The notes below the pieces were generated by a model, which did no database searches, was not told the DNA's origin, and worked only from the letters and a program-made list of their open reading frames with translations. 64,000 nucleotides of DNA from Mortierella alpina (lineage: Eukaryota > Mortierellomycota > Mortierellomycetes > Mortierellales > Mortierellaceae), in contig JANATF010000008.1 of the NCBI GenBank assembly GCA_029449245.1, positions 1,674,001-1,738,000 on the forward strand, given 5' to 3'. Shown piece after piece: positions 21,677-33,523 of the stretch. How positions within the stretch are numbered: the stretch's first letter is position 1; each line of letters begins with the position of its first letter. The position numbers were made by a program, and so were the translations under genes.

Positions 21677-24073
21677 TTACAACTTGGAGTTAGACTTGGG
21701 CTGTTGATCCTTAGGCAAAGTCATTTCGACCGCGTTTCTCATGTCTCTCAGCGATTGCCTCAAGATCTCACCAAACGCTCTCGTGCCCGTAAGCTTGGAC
21801 TCGACCTTGGATTCGACGCCAAACTTGAGGGTCTTTCCACCCGCGAGGTAGTTGATACCATATCCGTCCGGGTACATGGCTCCGAAACCAGTACCGACAA
21901 AGTTGTCTCCAGCAAAGAGACCCGAGGTCGAGAGCAAGAAGGCACCACTCTTGGCAAAGATCGGCTCCTGGAACAGACCATGCGACTCGCCCGGTTGGAG
22001 GCACAGACGCAGACCCATCAAGTGCCGGTCGCAACCCTTACCGTTGGCGGCATCCTTTTGGTACTGCTGGTGAGCTGCAATTGCGGCGCGGAGACGCTTC
22101 ACCTTCTCCTCGGGCTATGGATCGTATGCAAAAAAAAAACGAAAGGTTGGGAATGGGTTAGCAAATTTTGCTTTTCGTTGTGGCAGCTAAATTACAAAGC
22201 GTCATCGTTCAAAGCAGAAAAAAAGAATGTCGATTTACCTGAGCAGAGGGATCTTCCATAGCTTTGCAAAAGGCAACACTCTCATTACTGAGGGTCCTGG
22301 TGGTCTCGGTGCGGCCATGACGGAATTGACGCGTCGAGCCTGTCTCATAGGTGGCACAGGGCTCATGGATCTGCTTGTAATATGTGAGCTGGATAGCCAT
22401 TTGCATGTAAGCATCAGGGGAAGCCTTGACGACCTTCTTCACATAGTCAGAGCCATATTCCTCAAAGTGAATAATGGCGCAGTCACTGTTCTTGGACAGA
22501 GCCTCGATAGTAGCAGAGGCCGCCTGAAGGTGCTCCTGAGTCTTGGCATCGGTCACAAAGGAAAGATGCTTGGGTGCTTCCACAGGGGCGTTGGTGCTGG
22601 GCGCGTTCATATCCGTGGGCTTTCGGACAATAAAGTCCATGATCAGGGCTGGGATCAAGGCATCACAGGGCGAGTGTTCACCATGACACACAAACTTGCC
22701 GTCGCGTTCAAAAATCATATTAAGGGACTTGTCGCACCAGCGGTTGTGGCCACCATGACCATGCATGCCAAACTTGGCCCATTCCGCAAAGTCCGCCTTT
22801 CGATCCGCTTTAGTGGCTTCTTGTTTGGAATCCAGAGTGACGCAGAAAAGCGCGTCCTCGATGACTTGAAGGGATTCTCGATTCTTGGGATCCAAAACCA
22901 CAAGGTGCTCTCTAGCCTTGGTCCAGGCATCACGGTGATCGCAGGTCAAGAGACCAACGGGTGCGGAAGTTTGAATGTCCTTTAGTTGTTGGATGGCACT
23001 CAAGAACTGTCTAAAAAGATCCAAGCAAAAAAAAAAAAAAAAAAAAAAAGAATAAAGGTCAGTAGCCATTTGGATGTGTTGGATGGTTTCGTTAGGGCGC
23101 GTTTTTGTTTCAAAGAGTATGAATTTTCTGAAGCGCGCGGGTGGTAAGACACTTGCACCATATATACCTTTCCATATCTCCATCGAGGAAGCGCTTGTTG
23201 TCCTTGGCGTAAACATTTATTTTGAAAAACTGATCCTCGACGATCAGCACAATGTGCTTGGACGGAGAGGGGAAGGGCGTATAAGCCAGTCTGTCACATC
23301 CATGCTGAGGGATGCGCGTAACACCGATCAATTGCGTGTATTGATGCATGCAGAGAGGGCCAGCCTTTGTTTTCTCGATTGGTATGTTTTGACTGATAGC
23401 ATTCAAGGACACCCAAACGAAAAGAGAATGGCCAGGGTGTTAGTAAAGGTACTGCGCCATTAGCAGCCCCTAATGAAACATGAAAGAGCTCTCAGTGTTA
23501 CCTGAACAAGGTTTCGGTGTAGTCAAGCAACTGCTGGGCAACGTGGGCTGCACGCTTCACTTGGAAGGTCGTGTACGCTGGATTCTCGGCTGAGGGCTGG
23601 AACTCTGTGGGATGGTTCAGGTCGTTCCTCATTAAGATGTACCAGTTTGAGTTGACCAGCAGCGGCTCCCGCCATTCGTGGTATGCTTTGCTGTGGTTGA
23701 GTTACCCGGAACACAACAACAAACGATAAAGAATGTCTCGGCAGGCAGTTAGTACCACATGAAGTACACATCTGTCGACAAGGGCGTTCCTCACACACGT
23801 GTGATCTCCAGCTTGGGTCTTTGTCCCGTACCTGATCCACCAGGTGTCATCCAGCCAGTTGTCTGGGGCCGCCCGATCGACATCAAGCAGGCGCTGCTGC
23901 AGAGTCTGGCCTAGACCTCCGGGCTTAAGAAAGTCCTTTGCGTGAGCCTTGCTACGCTGCAGTTCCTCAGAGGTAGCCAGAGGCTCGATGGAGCGGATAT
24001 ACTTGGAGAGGGTCTCCTCCAAATTCGGGACGGGTAGCTTTTGAAGCGTGTGCTGGAGCGAGAGGGTAGCCAT
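21677..24073 (-). CDS. CAT2: Carnitine O-acetyltransferase, peroxisomal/mitochondrial
   Basis: Five exons (24073-23832, 23690-23502, 23392-23168, 23010-22239, 22114-21677) give about 621 residues. Family motifs: LPVPNLEETLSKY near the N terminus, GPLCMHQYTQLIGVTRIP, GGHNRWCDKSLN, the catalytic His in GEHSPCDALI, GSTRQFRHGRTETTR (carnitine/CoA site) and GTGFGAMYPDGYGINY. The protein ends NSKL, giving a PTS1-type SKL tripeptide. It transfers acetyl groups between CoA and carnitine so acetyl units can move between peroxisome and mitochondrion. The same frame is open upstream to an ATG at 24262 and could add 63 residues with Arg and hydrophobic residues, possibly a mitochondrial presequence. Intron 3 contains A23. 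Confidence 0.95.
23027..23049. repeat. Homopolymer A23
   Basis: Run of A on the plus strand (T on the coding strand) inside an intron of the carnitine acetyltransferase gene, directly upstream of an acceptor as an extreme polypyrimidine tract. Confidence 0.85.
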
Positions 24074-25209
24074 TGCAAGAGTCCTTGGAATGGATGGACC
24101 GTTTTTTTCTTTTGTGATGGAGAGTGTGGGAAGATGGAGAATGAAGACGAGATCGAGTGGATTGTGGAGAAGAAGAGTTAGGCAGCGAGGTGTGCTGAGG
24201 GGGGATACACATAGTCTTAAGCGACAGCAAATGGCAGGCGACAGCGAGGACGTGGGGGCCATTGCGCCTGAGAAGCACGTGAAACTGAAGAAGGAAGGGA
24301 AACGATCGTCCTTTCTCTAAACGCGCATGTGCATTTAGAGAGCGCGCTGGTGCCCTTACGCGTGCATGTTGCAACCTTACGCGCGACCCTTGCAGCCCCT
24401 TCGCGCGCCCCGTCATTGCAGTTGGCTCTACATACAGCGCGCACCTCATACACAAACAGCACCACATATCGCAGGCACACACACACACCCTCCCCCCCTC
24501 TCCTCTCCCCCTACCCTACCTTCCCCCTAGCTGACTCGACACATGCTCACCCACTCTCGTAGTCGCACTCACTCTCGCGGCTCATCTTATTACACCGGCA
24601 AGTGTCAAGGAAGAAGAAAAAAAAAAGTAAAAAGAGGAGAAGAGAGATTCTCATTACGTACAAACACAAGCGCCAATCCCTCTTTTGGACAATGAGCAAT
24701 ACAGAATCGGTTGTCTGTAGCCCAAAAGTTCTGTCGAATCAGATTCGGATGCGCTGTGGAGCTGTTCTAGTTTTAGGCATTGACGCTGGCCGAATCGGAT
24801 TGTTTCTGAACGAGAGAGAAAGAAAAAACAGAAAAAGCGGACGAAAAGCAATCTTGCAGAAACCCTTTTCTCCCCCCCCTTCGCATTTCGCCCGCCAAAC
24901 CACCCCTTCCATCCTTCATACCCTTCAACTCTGAATCAGCGACCTCTCACCAGCGCTTCCTCTTCATCGAAATCTCCCATTTGCTCTCGCTGCATGGTCC
25001 CTGCATTCTGCTGAGAACGCTCTCAGGCCCATCAGACTATCGATCCGCCTCCATACCCATTCTCTTGCCATCCTGATGCGCGTTTTGACGCCTTAGGGGA
25101 TGTCATTCTTTTTCTTGTCGACAACAGCTCATCACATGTCTTTGTCCTCTTAAGCGTGAAAATACGGAAAAAAAAAAAGGTTTTTAGTAAACAGCAAGGC
25201 AGAGCCGAT

Positions 25210-25396
25210 ATGGACCTGGGCGCGGACAATCAACACCGCCGAAACTCAGCCCAGCTGCTAGGCACACGGCCGCCAGTCGCCTTCGACGCTGGTGCGCCGG
25301 CATCAGAGGCTGCATACTCCAGAACGCAGCTCACACCACCAATCAGAGAATACAGAGGATCCCCGAGCGAGAACAGAGGCGTCAGAGGTGCGCAAG
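25210..25396 (+). CDS. Possible upstream first exon of the C2H2 factor gene
   Basis: An ATG-led 62-codon segment, MDLGADNQHRRNSAQLLG onward, hydrophilic and Pro/Arg-rich, ends at a GTAATC donor in phase 1. Splicing to an ACAG acceptor at 26541 would restore the frame of the zinc-finger gene (GTA, Val). The implied intron of about 1.1 kb is far longer than others here, so this may equally be leader sequence. Low confidence. Confidence 0.25.
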
Positions 25397-26071
25397 GTAA
25401 TCCAAGGCGCTGCCAGCCGCTTTCTCACCTCCTTCTGCTGCCCATCACATCCGACACCCTTTGTCCGCCGCACTATTCATCAAGCGCTCGTTTCACAAGT
25501 CAAAGCACATCGCACCACCCACTTCCTCTCTTCTAGCTCGCCCGCTACACCCCTTCTTCCCACCTTCCTAGTCTTCCATCTGCGGGTACATGTATCTCTG
25601 TGGGCTCGATACCTCGTGTTGAATACTCTCAGCAGAATCAAAATAGAGCCGTGGAACGTGCTCTTTGTTTTTTTCTAGAAGTATATCTGCTGCTTTGAGT
25701 CAATGGTTGCATACTTTATTTGGCGTGGTCGTTGCTGACCCAGAATATGCAAGGAGAGTCCATTTAGTGCACTCTTGACATATTGACCCGCATGAGATGT
25801 CTTAAAGCTGCCCCAGCTCGATGCTCTTCGTCACTTTGCTGCTCCTGCGAGTGGCAGATCGACCCCACCTAAGTCAGAGACACCGGTATTAAATAGCAAC
25901 ATGAAGAGGCTTACATTTTCAGAGCTTAATCCCCGGCATTGGATGTGCTATTCCGGTCCCACGTGGATCCCTTGCGCGCGACCGACCTCAAGGGGGGCAA
26001 GAGGAGAGGATAAAAAATATTCGTTAAAGACAAGAAAGGAGAGAGAGAGATGGTGAGTGAATGAGTGCGTA

Positions 26072-26097
26072 TGTGTGTGTGTGTGTGTGTGTGTGTG
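26072..26097. repeat. (TG)n microsatellite
   Basis: Thirteen TG units in the region upstream of the C2H2 gene. Confidence 0.9.
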
Positions 26098-26532
26098 GCA
26101 GTGAGCAAGTAACAAGCAACCTGTGAACCGGAAAGGAGAAAGAACAGAAAGGGATAATACGGGGCTGCCGGCTATGGACATCCTTTAGAGGGATGTGTGC
26201 GACACGTAGTCAAGTGAGAGGGTTTCAAGGTGGCATCCTGTGTCTACGTTCTGTCTACGCGACATTCAGTGCAGAGGGGTCGTCCCGTGCGAGCTCGCCG
26301 AACTGGCACCCATTTTCGTTCTTTCGCCGTTCGCCTCTGTCTCGCCTGTCTTCTTGCGGCGAGTTTCTTCTCCCACTTTGTCTGTTTCTGAATCCCCACC
26401 CATTTCGATCCTGGCCTGTCGTTCTCCCCTACTTCGCACAAATAGACGCACACGCACAGGCGCTTGCTGAAACGTAACTCAGCTCATCTCATCCTCAACT
26501 TCCCATACTTCCCATCGATAACATGTTCATAA

Positions 26533-29500
26533 ATGACAGTAGACGATAAGAGCGGCTCCTGGAATCATCACTACCATCACCGACCCCATCACCACTATAG
26601 TGACCAAGGTCGGGTCAGTCCATACAACTTTAACGCCAGGCCACATACGTCCCACAGCAGAGAAGACCCTCGGCAACAAACTCAACAGACAACTGCGTGG
26701 CCCTACGAACGGCTTGATCGTCTTGACATCCGCAACCCCGATCACCACACTGGTCACCGCACCAGTCACCTTGCTCTGTATGCCGACCAGGTGCCAGTCT
26801 CTCAAGAGATTGGGCGAGGAAACGCAGCAACAGGACGGGTCAGCCCTGTGGTCGACATCCCAGAGTCAGGCCTTGCTCGTAACACACGTAGAGCCCCTGA
26901 GGGACGTGGGACTGGACAAGATCAGGTAAGATCTCGGCCTTTCCCAATGTGACACGAACGTGCATCAGGTAGCATGAAATGATATGCAAGGCCCCCTATT
27001 TACATTGCTCCAGCAGAGCATGTCTGCTTCACGCGCCCAAATTCGGCAGAGTCCAGATGCATGCCCACCGTCGATCTCAGCCCATCACGTAAATCCTTTT
27101 CCTGAGAACCACCGGACATCCCACCAAGGTGAGATTTTTTTGCTTGCTTTGAGCGAAACGATAAACCCCTTGCGAGTAGACAAGTACACAGTGAGACTGA
27201 CTACGTACCTGGCTTCTGCATATCAGTCAGGAATATCCGCCCTTCTCGAAACGGGCATGAACAAGTGCAAGATGAACATCCCTTCGAGCGTCAGCCACAG
27301 CGTCCAGAGTATCCGCCCCATAGTCCGAATTTGTTCATCCACACTGCTCAGCGCGGACAAGCACAAGAGTATCTCGACAGCGACAGAAGATCGCCACAGA
27401 TCTCGCCCATGGAGTATGAATATAGAAGGACTACTCAAGCATCAATATCCCCGCAGGCGCTCATCCCTCCGCTGCAGCCGCTCTTGCGAGCGCCTTCAAA
27501 TGCTGCTGGCACGGACGGTGGAAATCGCATGAAGTTGGCGGGAAGGCAGTATTCGCCCTCTCCTTCAGGTCACTATACAAGGGACCATCACTACAAGTTG
27601 GACTCTAGAGGGAGCTCACAGTTGCGACATCACCCGTATCAGCACTCGCCGCCACAGCCAACCCGTAGGCACTCCGAGTCGTTGTCGCCTCAGGGACAAT
27701 GGACGCATTCGCCTCTTGAGCATCAGTATCCGCAGCAACACCAACAGCAGCAGGATCAACATCAGCACCAATATCAACAACGGCAAGAACGTCAGCAACA
27801 GCCACAGCAGCAGCAGCAGATACAACAGCAAACACATTTGCATCAAGTGCAATTGTCACCAAACCAGACTAGTTCGCGAGAACATCTGGTCTCCCAAAAC
27901 CGTAGGAAAGAGAACGTGGAACTGGGAAGGCAACATGGGAAAGGTAATGAAGGCAAGGAGATGCGGCCGAAAAACTATGAACAATTATCAACTAGCAACC
28001 AAACCAAATCTGGCACAGACGATGACCGCGGACAGCCTCGCCTTCAGCCATTCAACATTCACCCTCTCAGAACCACGGGCTCTCCTGTGTCGCCTGGACA
28101 AGCGCATGAAGAAAACCCCGCGCAAGCGAGACCACCGATCAAAATGACCCCCGTTCTGAGTTTTAGCAACATATCATCCAATGCAGCAACATCCCGCGTA
28201 GACCAGCGAGCGCTGATACCGCAGCATCAGTACCGCGCTCTGCGCCTCAGCCATCGGCAACAGCAGGACAGACCCTCCCACGCGTCAACGGCAATCGTCA
28301 GCAGACCACCGCATTCGCCACATGGGGGTGCTCTCACGCTCATGTCACTGGCAGAGTATGACCGCCAAGGACCAAAGCCAGAAACGCGTATATCTGCGAC
28401 ACCACAGCACGGAAAGCGGAGGGTTTCGTTCATTGAGGATTCTTTGGATGAAATTGCAAGACCGCACATGATCACCAGAGGCTCCTCGCTCGAGGCGAGA
28501 TGGGAACCCAGACCACGGACTTCGAGATCGAGGGCCTCTAATCAAGAGGTGCAGGATGGCGACGAATCTCCTGACCCAGCCCTGCCAAGGAGACACTCGG
28601 TCGCCGATGCTCTCGAGCTTAGGTCGCAGGATCGGCGAGGTGGCGTGGGGTTTGAGCAGGAGCGCTTGCAGGATATGCGGAGCAAATCTTTGGTGGCGGC
28701 TCCTGGGGAGGTTTATTCTGCGCACTATGTTGCCACCCCAAGCAGACCGGAGCATCAAGAGTGGCCTAGTCGGAACCTACGCGACGAGCATTTTGGCCGA
28801 CCACATCACCAACAACAACAACAACAACAACAACAACAAGAACACCCGATGTTTGTGGAAGTTCGAGGTCGGGACTCAACTCCTGGGTCCAGTACTGAAT
28901 CTGGTGGTCCATTGTCATCAACCCTCGCCTCCCCAACTGAGCGCTCCTCGCAAAAGGATATGTCTTCAAATACGACCAGGCTGGCGGAGAACGGACACAG
29001 TATTCAGAAGCAGGAGCCGATGGAGATTGAGTTGCCACCTGGGTCCATTGCTGTCGCAGCTGCCGCCGCCGACACCATCACTGGTATTAACACGGCAGAG
29101 TACCGTTCCAATTATTTGGAACTGGAGTCGCTGCCGTCACCATTGCCCCAGAATGCTCAGAGTGACCTTGGACAACCTGGTTACTACACGGAACAGAAAA
29201 TTCAGAAATTGTACTGCCAATGGAGGACGCGTGAAGAGGAAGAGAAGCGCTCCAACCAGCAAAGTCAGCAGAGCGATAGAGATGACGTATCGGTGGTGGG
29301 TGCTGATGAAGGCGATGCTCATGACGGTGGCGGGCCCAGTGATGTATGGACCAAATCTCAGCATGTGGATCGGCATTTGAGAAATGAGCCCGAGTTGCGT
29401 CATAGCAGCCAGGAGGGAGAAGATGGTGATCGATCCCCGAACAAAGGGAAGAGTAGGAAAGTGGAGGATGCCGAGGATGCCGGCAGACGCGATGATGCCG

Positions 29501-30699
29501 GGGAGCGAAGGCGAAAGGTTAGCCAAGACCCTGAGAATGAGGAGTGGGACATTGAGGATGAGGAGAACGAGGACGACGATAATGACGAGGACGATGGTGA
29601 GGGGGAGGATGACGAAGAAGAAGGTGACGACGGATATTGCGAGAGCGAGGATGGTGATGAACCAAAGGTGGACGACTGGGATGGCAAGAACGCAGTCGCA
29701 AGGCGGACCAGGACACAAACAGGGCGGAAGGACCAACTCCGCCGTCGCGCTGAGAACAGCGCGGGTGCGCTCTCCAGGGCAGGCATGTCGGCCCCTGGCG
29801 ATTCTCCGCGTCGCGCACGGGCCAAGGATGACAAGAAGCATGGGTGTGAGGAATGCCAGAAACGATTCTCTCGACCGAGCCAGCTGCGGACCCATCAACT
29901 GACGCATTCCGGAGAGGTAAAGACAACTGACATGGTGTTGCTGCTGTCGACGATGTCCTATCTGGTTCTCAAATGACCGCCTCTCTCACCTCACCTCACC
30001 TTCGTCTTTTGATATTGATAGAAACCCCACCAATGCCACCTGTGTGACAAGAACTTCAACGTGGCCAGCAACTTGAAGAGACACATCCGCACCCATGACA
30101 AGATTCCGCGCAAGAACTCCAGGGATGGCAGCGGAGTCTTCCGGGGCTTCACCCAGGGCTTCCAGGCCAAGCACAACCTCAATCTGAAGGCCAACAGCCC
30201 GGGCGGTAGTAGGAAAGCACGCTCGGCAAAGACCAACCAAGGTTCGTCTGTCATTATCCCTAGGAGGTCTACGGGGACTACCCAACCCCCTGAAAGACTG
30301 CGCTGGATGAGCACGGAGACACCAGAGTCGAGCATGATGGCTGCCAGTAGGCAGGCTAAGATCGCTGCCAACAAGCAAAGGAGTGCGGAGGAGGGCGCCT
30401 CGAGCTCTGCAAAACCAGGAAGTACTACATCTCCCTCGGAGATCACTCCCACCAACGCCCAGCCCGCTGCAGCCGTAGGCGTCGAGACTGCAGCCTCCGT
30501 CGCGCGCCTGTCGCCCTTGACTGGCAGCAGTGCACCTGGATACCACCCATCACAACCCTTGCCTCCGCCGACACCCCAACCTTCCAGAGAGTCTGACTCT
30601 GAATCAACATTGGTCGAAGGCACCCAGGCCTCTGATGGGGATGATGATATGGGCGAGCCTGGTCTTGATAATAGCGACATCAATAACCATCGCAGGTAG
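26533..30699 (+). CDS. Large C2H2 zinc-finger transcription factor
   Basis: Four exons (26533-26925, 27014-27128, 27227-29916, 30022-30699) give about 1291 residues. Nearly all is disordered: His/Gln-rich N terminus, Gln blocks (about residues 340-375, and a CAA run at 28810-28840), then a strongly acidic stretch (about 940-985, EEWDIEDEENEDDDNDEDDG). Two tandem classical C2H2 fingers follow, CEECQKRFSRPSQLRTHQLTH and CHLCDKNFNVASNLKRHIRTH, joined by an SGEKPHQ linker with the intron inside it. A Ser/Thr/Pro tail of about 200 residues ends the protein. Two-finger arrays of this kind bind short DNA motifs. The acidic and Gln-rich parts suggest activation, which is inference. Target unknown. 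Confidence 0.88.
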
Positions 30700-30995
30700 T
30701 AGCAGCAAGGTGTCAATTGTAATATTGACAACAATATCATCAACAATGCCAACTACGATTACCACAACTACTACCACTACCACCACCATCACTTATTTTC
30801 CTCCTTCCTCCTCTTCCCCCACTACTATTGCTACTACTACTATCACTACTACTATTACAGCAGCAACACAACAATATCAGTAGCATCGGAACCTTTCTTT
30901 TCAGTACCCTTTAGTTGACACTCCCTTTTTTTTCTGCACCGATCTCATTAGTAATAGAAATATATATTGCGCTGTTTTTGCAGCTAGTCGTTCTT
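30700..30995. other. Convergent 3' region with ACT/ACC triplet repeats
   Basis: About 300 bases of imperfect ACT/ACC/ATC triplet repeats (30750-30865) between convergent genes. The plus-strand repeat resembles a low-complexity tail but lies after the stop. Confidence 0.5.
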
Positions 30996-32131
30996 TCAAC
31001 AATTGATCAGCGTCACCATCAAGGCTGCTGCCACAACAAAGGCGCGGGTCCAGGTCGAGAGGATGTTCAAGAGGGCGGCACCGGATCCGAGATCAAGCTG
31101 AGCAGGGCCAAACATGGGGACGGTGCCAAACCCTCCGGGTGCTGTGCTGTCCTTTTTGTTGCCGCTCACTGGGGCGGGACCTGTGCGATCAGGAGGGTGG
31201 TTTGCCTGGTTGGGGGCAGCGCCCTTTCCTGGATCAAGAACAGCGGCTGAGGGAGGCTCTTGCTTCGTCTTGCCGGCGTCCTTGTCGTTAGACTTGCCCA
31301 TGTCGCCATTGCTGGGGCTCTGGTCGTTGTGGGCGGGTTCGCCGCCACCAACCTCCTTGTCGTGTTTGGATTCGTGCTTCTCCTTCTTCTCCTTCTGGAC
31401 CTCGATCGGGACATTGTCAAGCCTACCACCGGCCTTGTCTTTGTTCCTGTGTCTTTTGGGGACGTCCGCCTCAAAGGGTTCTGCTTGGTCCTTCTTGCGG
31501 TTCTTGGGATCCTCGCCGCCAAACATCTTGTCAATGGCCTTCTGGAGTGGATCAGTCTTCTTGTCCTTCTTCTCCTCTGCAGGGAGCGCTTGCAGCGCAT
31601 CGTCGTTTTGCTTCCTTAGTATTTTGGCAATCTTTTCCATCTCCTGCACTCCCGCATCCGACTCCTGCCCTCTGTCCTTCCTGTCCTTCCTGTCCTTCCT
31701 GTCCTTCCTTTGCGGGTCGCCGTTAATAGCCCTGTCCATGGCTCTATCCATCTCGGGCTCTTGGTCCGGTCTAACCCGCTTCAGACCCATATCCATCTCC
31801 AGCGGTTGCGCTTGCCTCGCCGTTGAGGCCCCTGCGTCGCCACTTGCCGCATTAGCACCCAGCATCCCTAGCTTCTGTCGTTTCTCGAGAACCAAAAACG
31901 GATGAGGCGCCGGGGTCAAGGCGTCTGCCAGATCATGACCCGTCATCATGATCTCGCACGCACTCATAATCTCATTGCCGTACTTGACAAACCTCTCAAT
32001 CTCAGACACTCCATGACCTGTGGGATGACCAGGCCCGACATCCACGGCGAGCCCCACGACTTTACCGTCTTTGCCAAACACAACCCTCTGACCGATCTTT
32101 GGCAGATTCGATTTTTTGAATCCACCCTCAT

Positions 32132-32164
<33 letters not shown>

Positions 32165-33068
32165 AGTCAGAGTCCTCATTATCACGGCCACCGTCATTGT
32201 CGTTTTCGCTCTCCTTATTCACACCAGTTTTACCACCGCGCTTATCTGGATGGGTCAGACCTTCGACCCCTTCGGCCATCTCGACCTTTTTTTTCTTAAT
32301 ATCTTTTTGAACCTGGTGATGATTCGGATGGAGCAAGAACGGCCTGACAGCTGGGGCCACCAGGGCGCCTTCGTCTTGTCTGCCCTGTTCTACCTCACTC
32401 AGTGGCTGCTGTTGCTGCTGCTGTGGGTGCAGGTCCTGCTCTTCCTGCTGCTGTATCACATCTCGTTTGCCATGATGCTTGGTCACACCATGGATTCTGG
32501 AGGTCAAAGCTGCAATGCCAGCCTGAATGTTGGGTTCTTCTCCAAGATGGATGATGCCCTTCCATAGATCAGCGAGATATGAGTTCACGTCGTTTTTCTT
32601 GCTGTTATCGCCTCGATCACCTCCACTCCCCTCATTGCTCTCGTTCTCGTTGCCATCATTGTTGTTATTATCGTCGTCGTCGCTTTTATCGGCACTGCCA
32701 TCGCTGCCATCCCCTTCATCCTCAGCCTTGTTCTTTTTATGGTTGTGCGCCTTGGTACCCTTAGCACCCTTGGTATCCACAGCACTCTCCCGCGCCTTCT
32801 TTTCAGCCTTTTTGTTCTTGTCTTTGCTATTGTGGGCAGTAGCAACAACGGTCTGAGAATCTTGTTGAAGGTTGGAAATGTGTTGCTGACCTTGTTGGAG
32901 TTCTTGGGCTCCCTTAACTTGGCTGCTGGTAGTCTGAACAAGGTCGGAGGGAGTATCGATGTGGGATTTTGCTGCCATTGTAGTGGGGAGAACTGCTCCT
33001 TGGAGGTAAAGGGCAGTTCCCAAGAGCAAAACCAGCCTTGGTCGACGCGAGTTATAAAGCGAGACCAT
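30996..33068 (-). CDS. Secreted, highly charged low-complexity protein, possibly GPI-anchored
   Basis: Intronless, about 690 residues. The start at 33068 gives a good signal peptide (MVSLYNSRRPRLVLLLGTAL, then hydrophobic to about 24); an in-frame ATG at 33131 would bury it. The mature part is Lys/Asp/Glu/Gln-rich with acidic runs (SDDDDNNNNDGNEN, and ten Asp in a row around 32130-32160), a four-copy KDR repeat coded at about 31670-31705, and poly-Gln. Two folded-looking patches remain: DVNSYLADLWKGIIHLGEEP and GQRVVFGKDGKVVGLAVDVG. The C terminus is small residues then a hydrophobic tail (FVVAAALMVTLINC), as in GPI-anchor signals. Several Lys-Arg pairs could be Kex2 sites. Family not recognised. 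It could be a cell-wall or surface protein, and its neighbour is a chitin synthase. Confidence 0.7.
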
Positions 33069-33523
33069 GATGTCGCTGTGGTAGATTTGCTTCACAACTG
33101 CTACTTTTGGGGGGCCTCTGGGTATATACAAGTGATCAGCGATAGTTTACAGATATGCACAAGGGAAGGATGCAAGGAAAGTACGAGAAAAAAGAAGCCG
33201 GCAGGAGAGGAGCGAATGCCGCTCTTTGTTGTCTGCGATGTGTGAAAAGAGAAAGGATTATAATAAGCACGCGCGTTCCACATCACAGTTTGGCCTGAAC
33301 TCTTCCTCCCCCTACAAAAGAACGATCTTCGTTCCATTCCTGTGCAGTGCAGAGGAATGCTTGTATCAAAATCCTTTGGCCTTAAAACCCTCAGTTGCCC
33401 CACTAGTGAGCGACAGAAACTTTTTTAACTGGGAAAACCAGCTTTATTGGCTTTGTACAATGACCTCAAGTGTAGAATTAAAATGGAAAGTTGAGGGATA
33501 GATTCTTTCTTCTGTTTTGACAT
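33069..33523. promoter_or_regulatory. Intergenic between tandem minus-strand genes
   Basis: About 455 bases: promoter of the secreted protein gene and 3' flank of the chitin synthase. No gene seen. Confidence 0.4.

Larger units (their letters stand above)
24074..26532. other. Long intergenic region, divergent promoters
   Basis: About 2.46 kb between the carnitine acetyltransferase and C2H2 genes. It carries CT/CA-rich blocks (24480-24560), a (TG)n microsatellite (26072-26097) and one protein-like open segment at 25210-25396, reported separately. No RNA gene or transposon seen. Confidence 0.4.

Noticed and set aside
22227-22985. 252-codon plus-strand frame
   Set aside because: It is exactly antisense to the carnitine acetyltransferase exon, whose motifs are clear on the minus strand.
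29137-29907. 256-codon hydrophobic minus-strand frame
   Set aside because: Antisense shadow of the acidic GAG/GAT-rich part of the C2H2 factor; acidic codons read backwards give Leu/Ile/Val.
31114-31905. 263-codon plus-strand Ser/Leu/Phe-rich frame
   Set aside because: Antisense shadow of the Lys/Asp-rich secreted protein.
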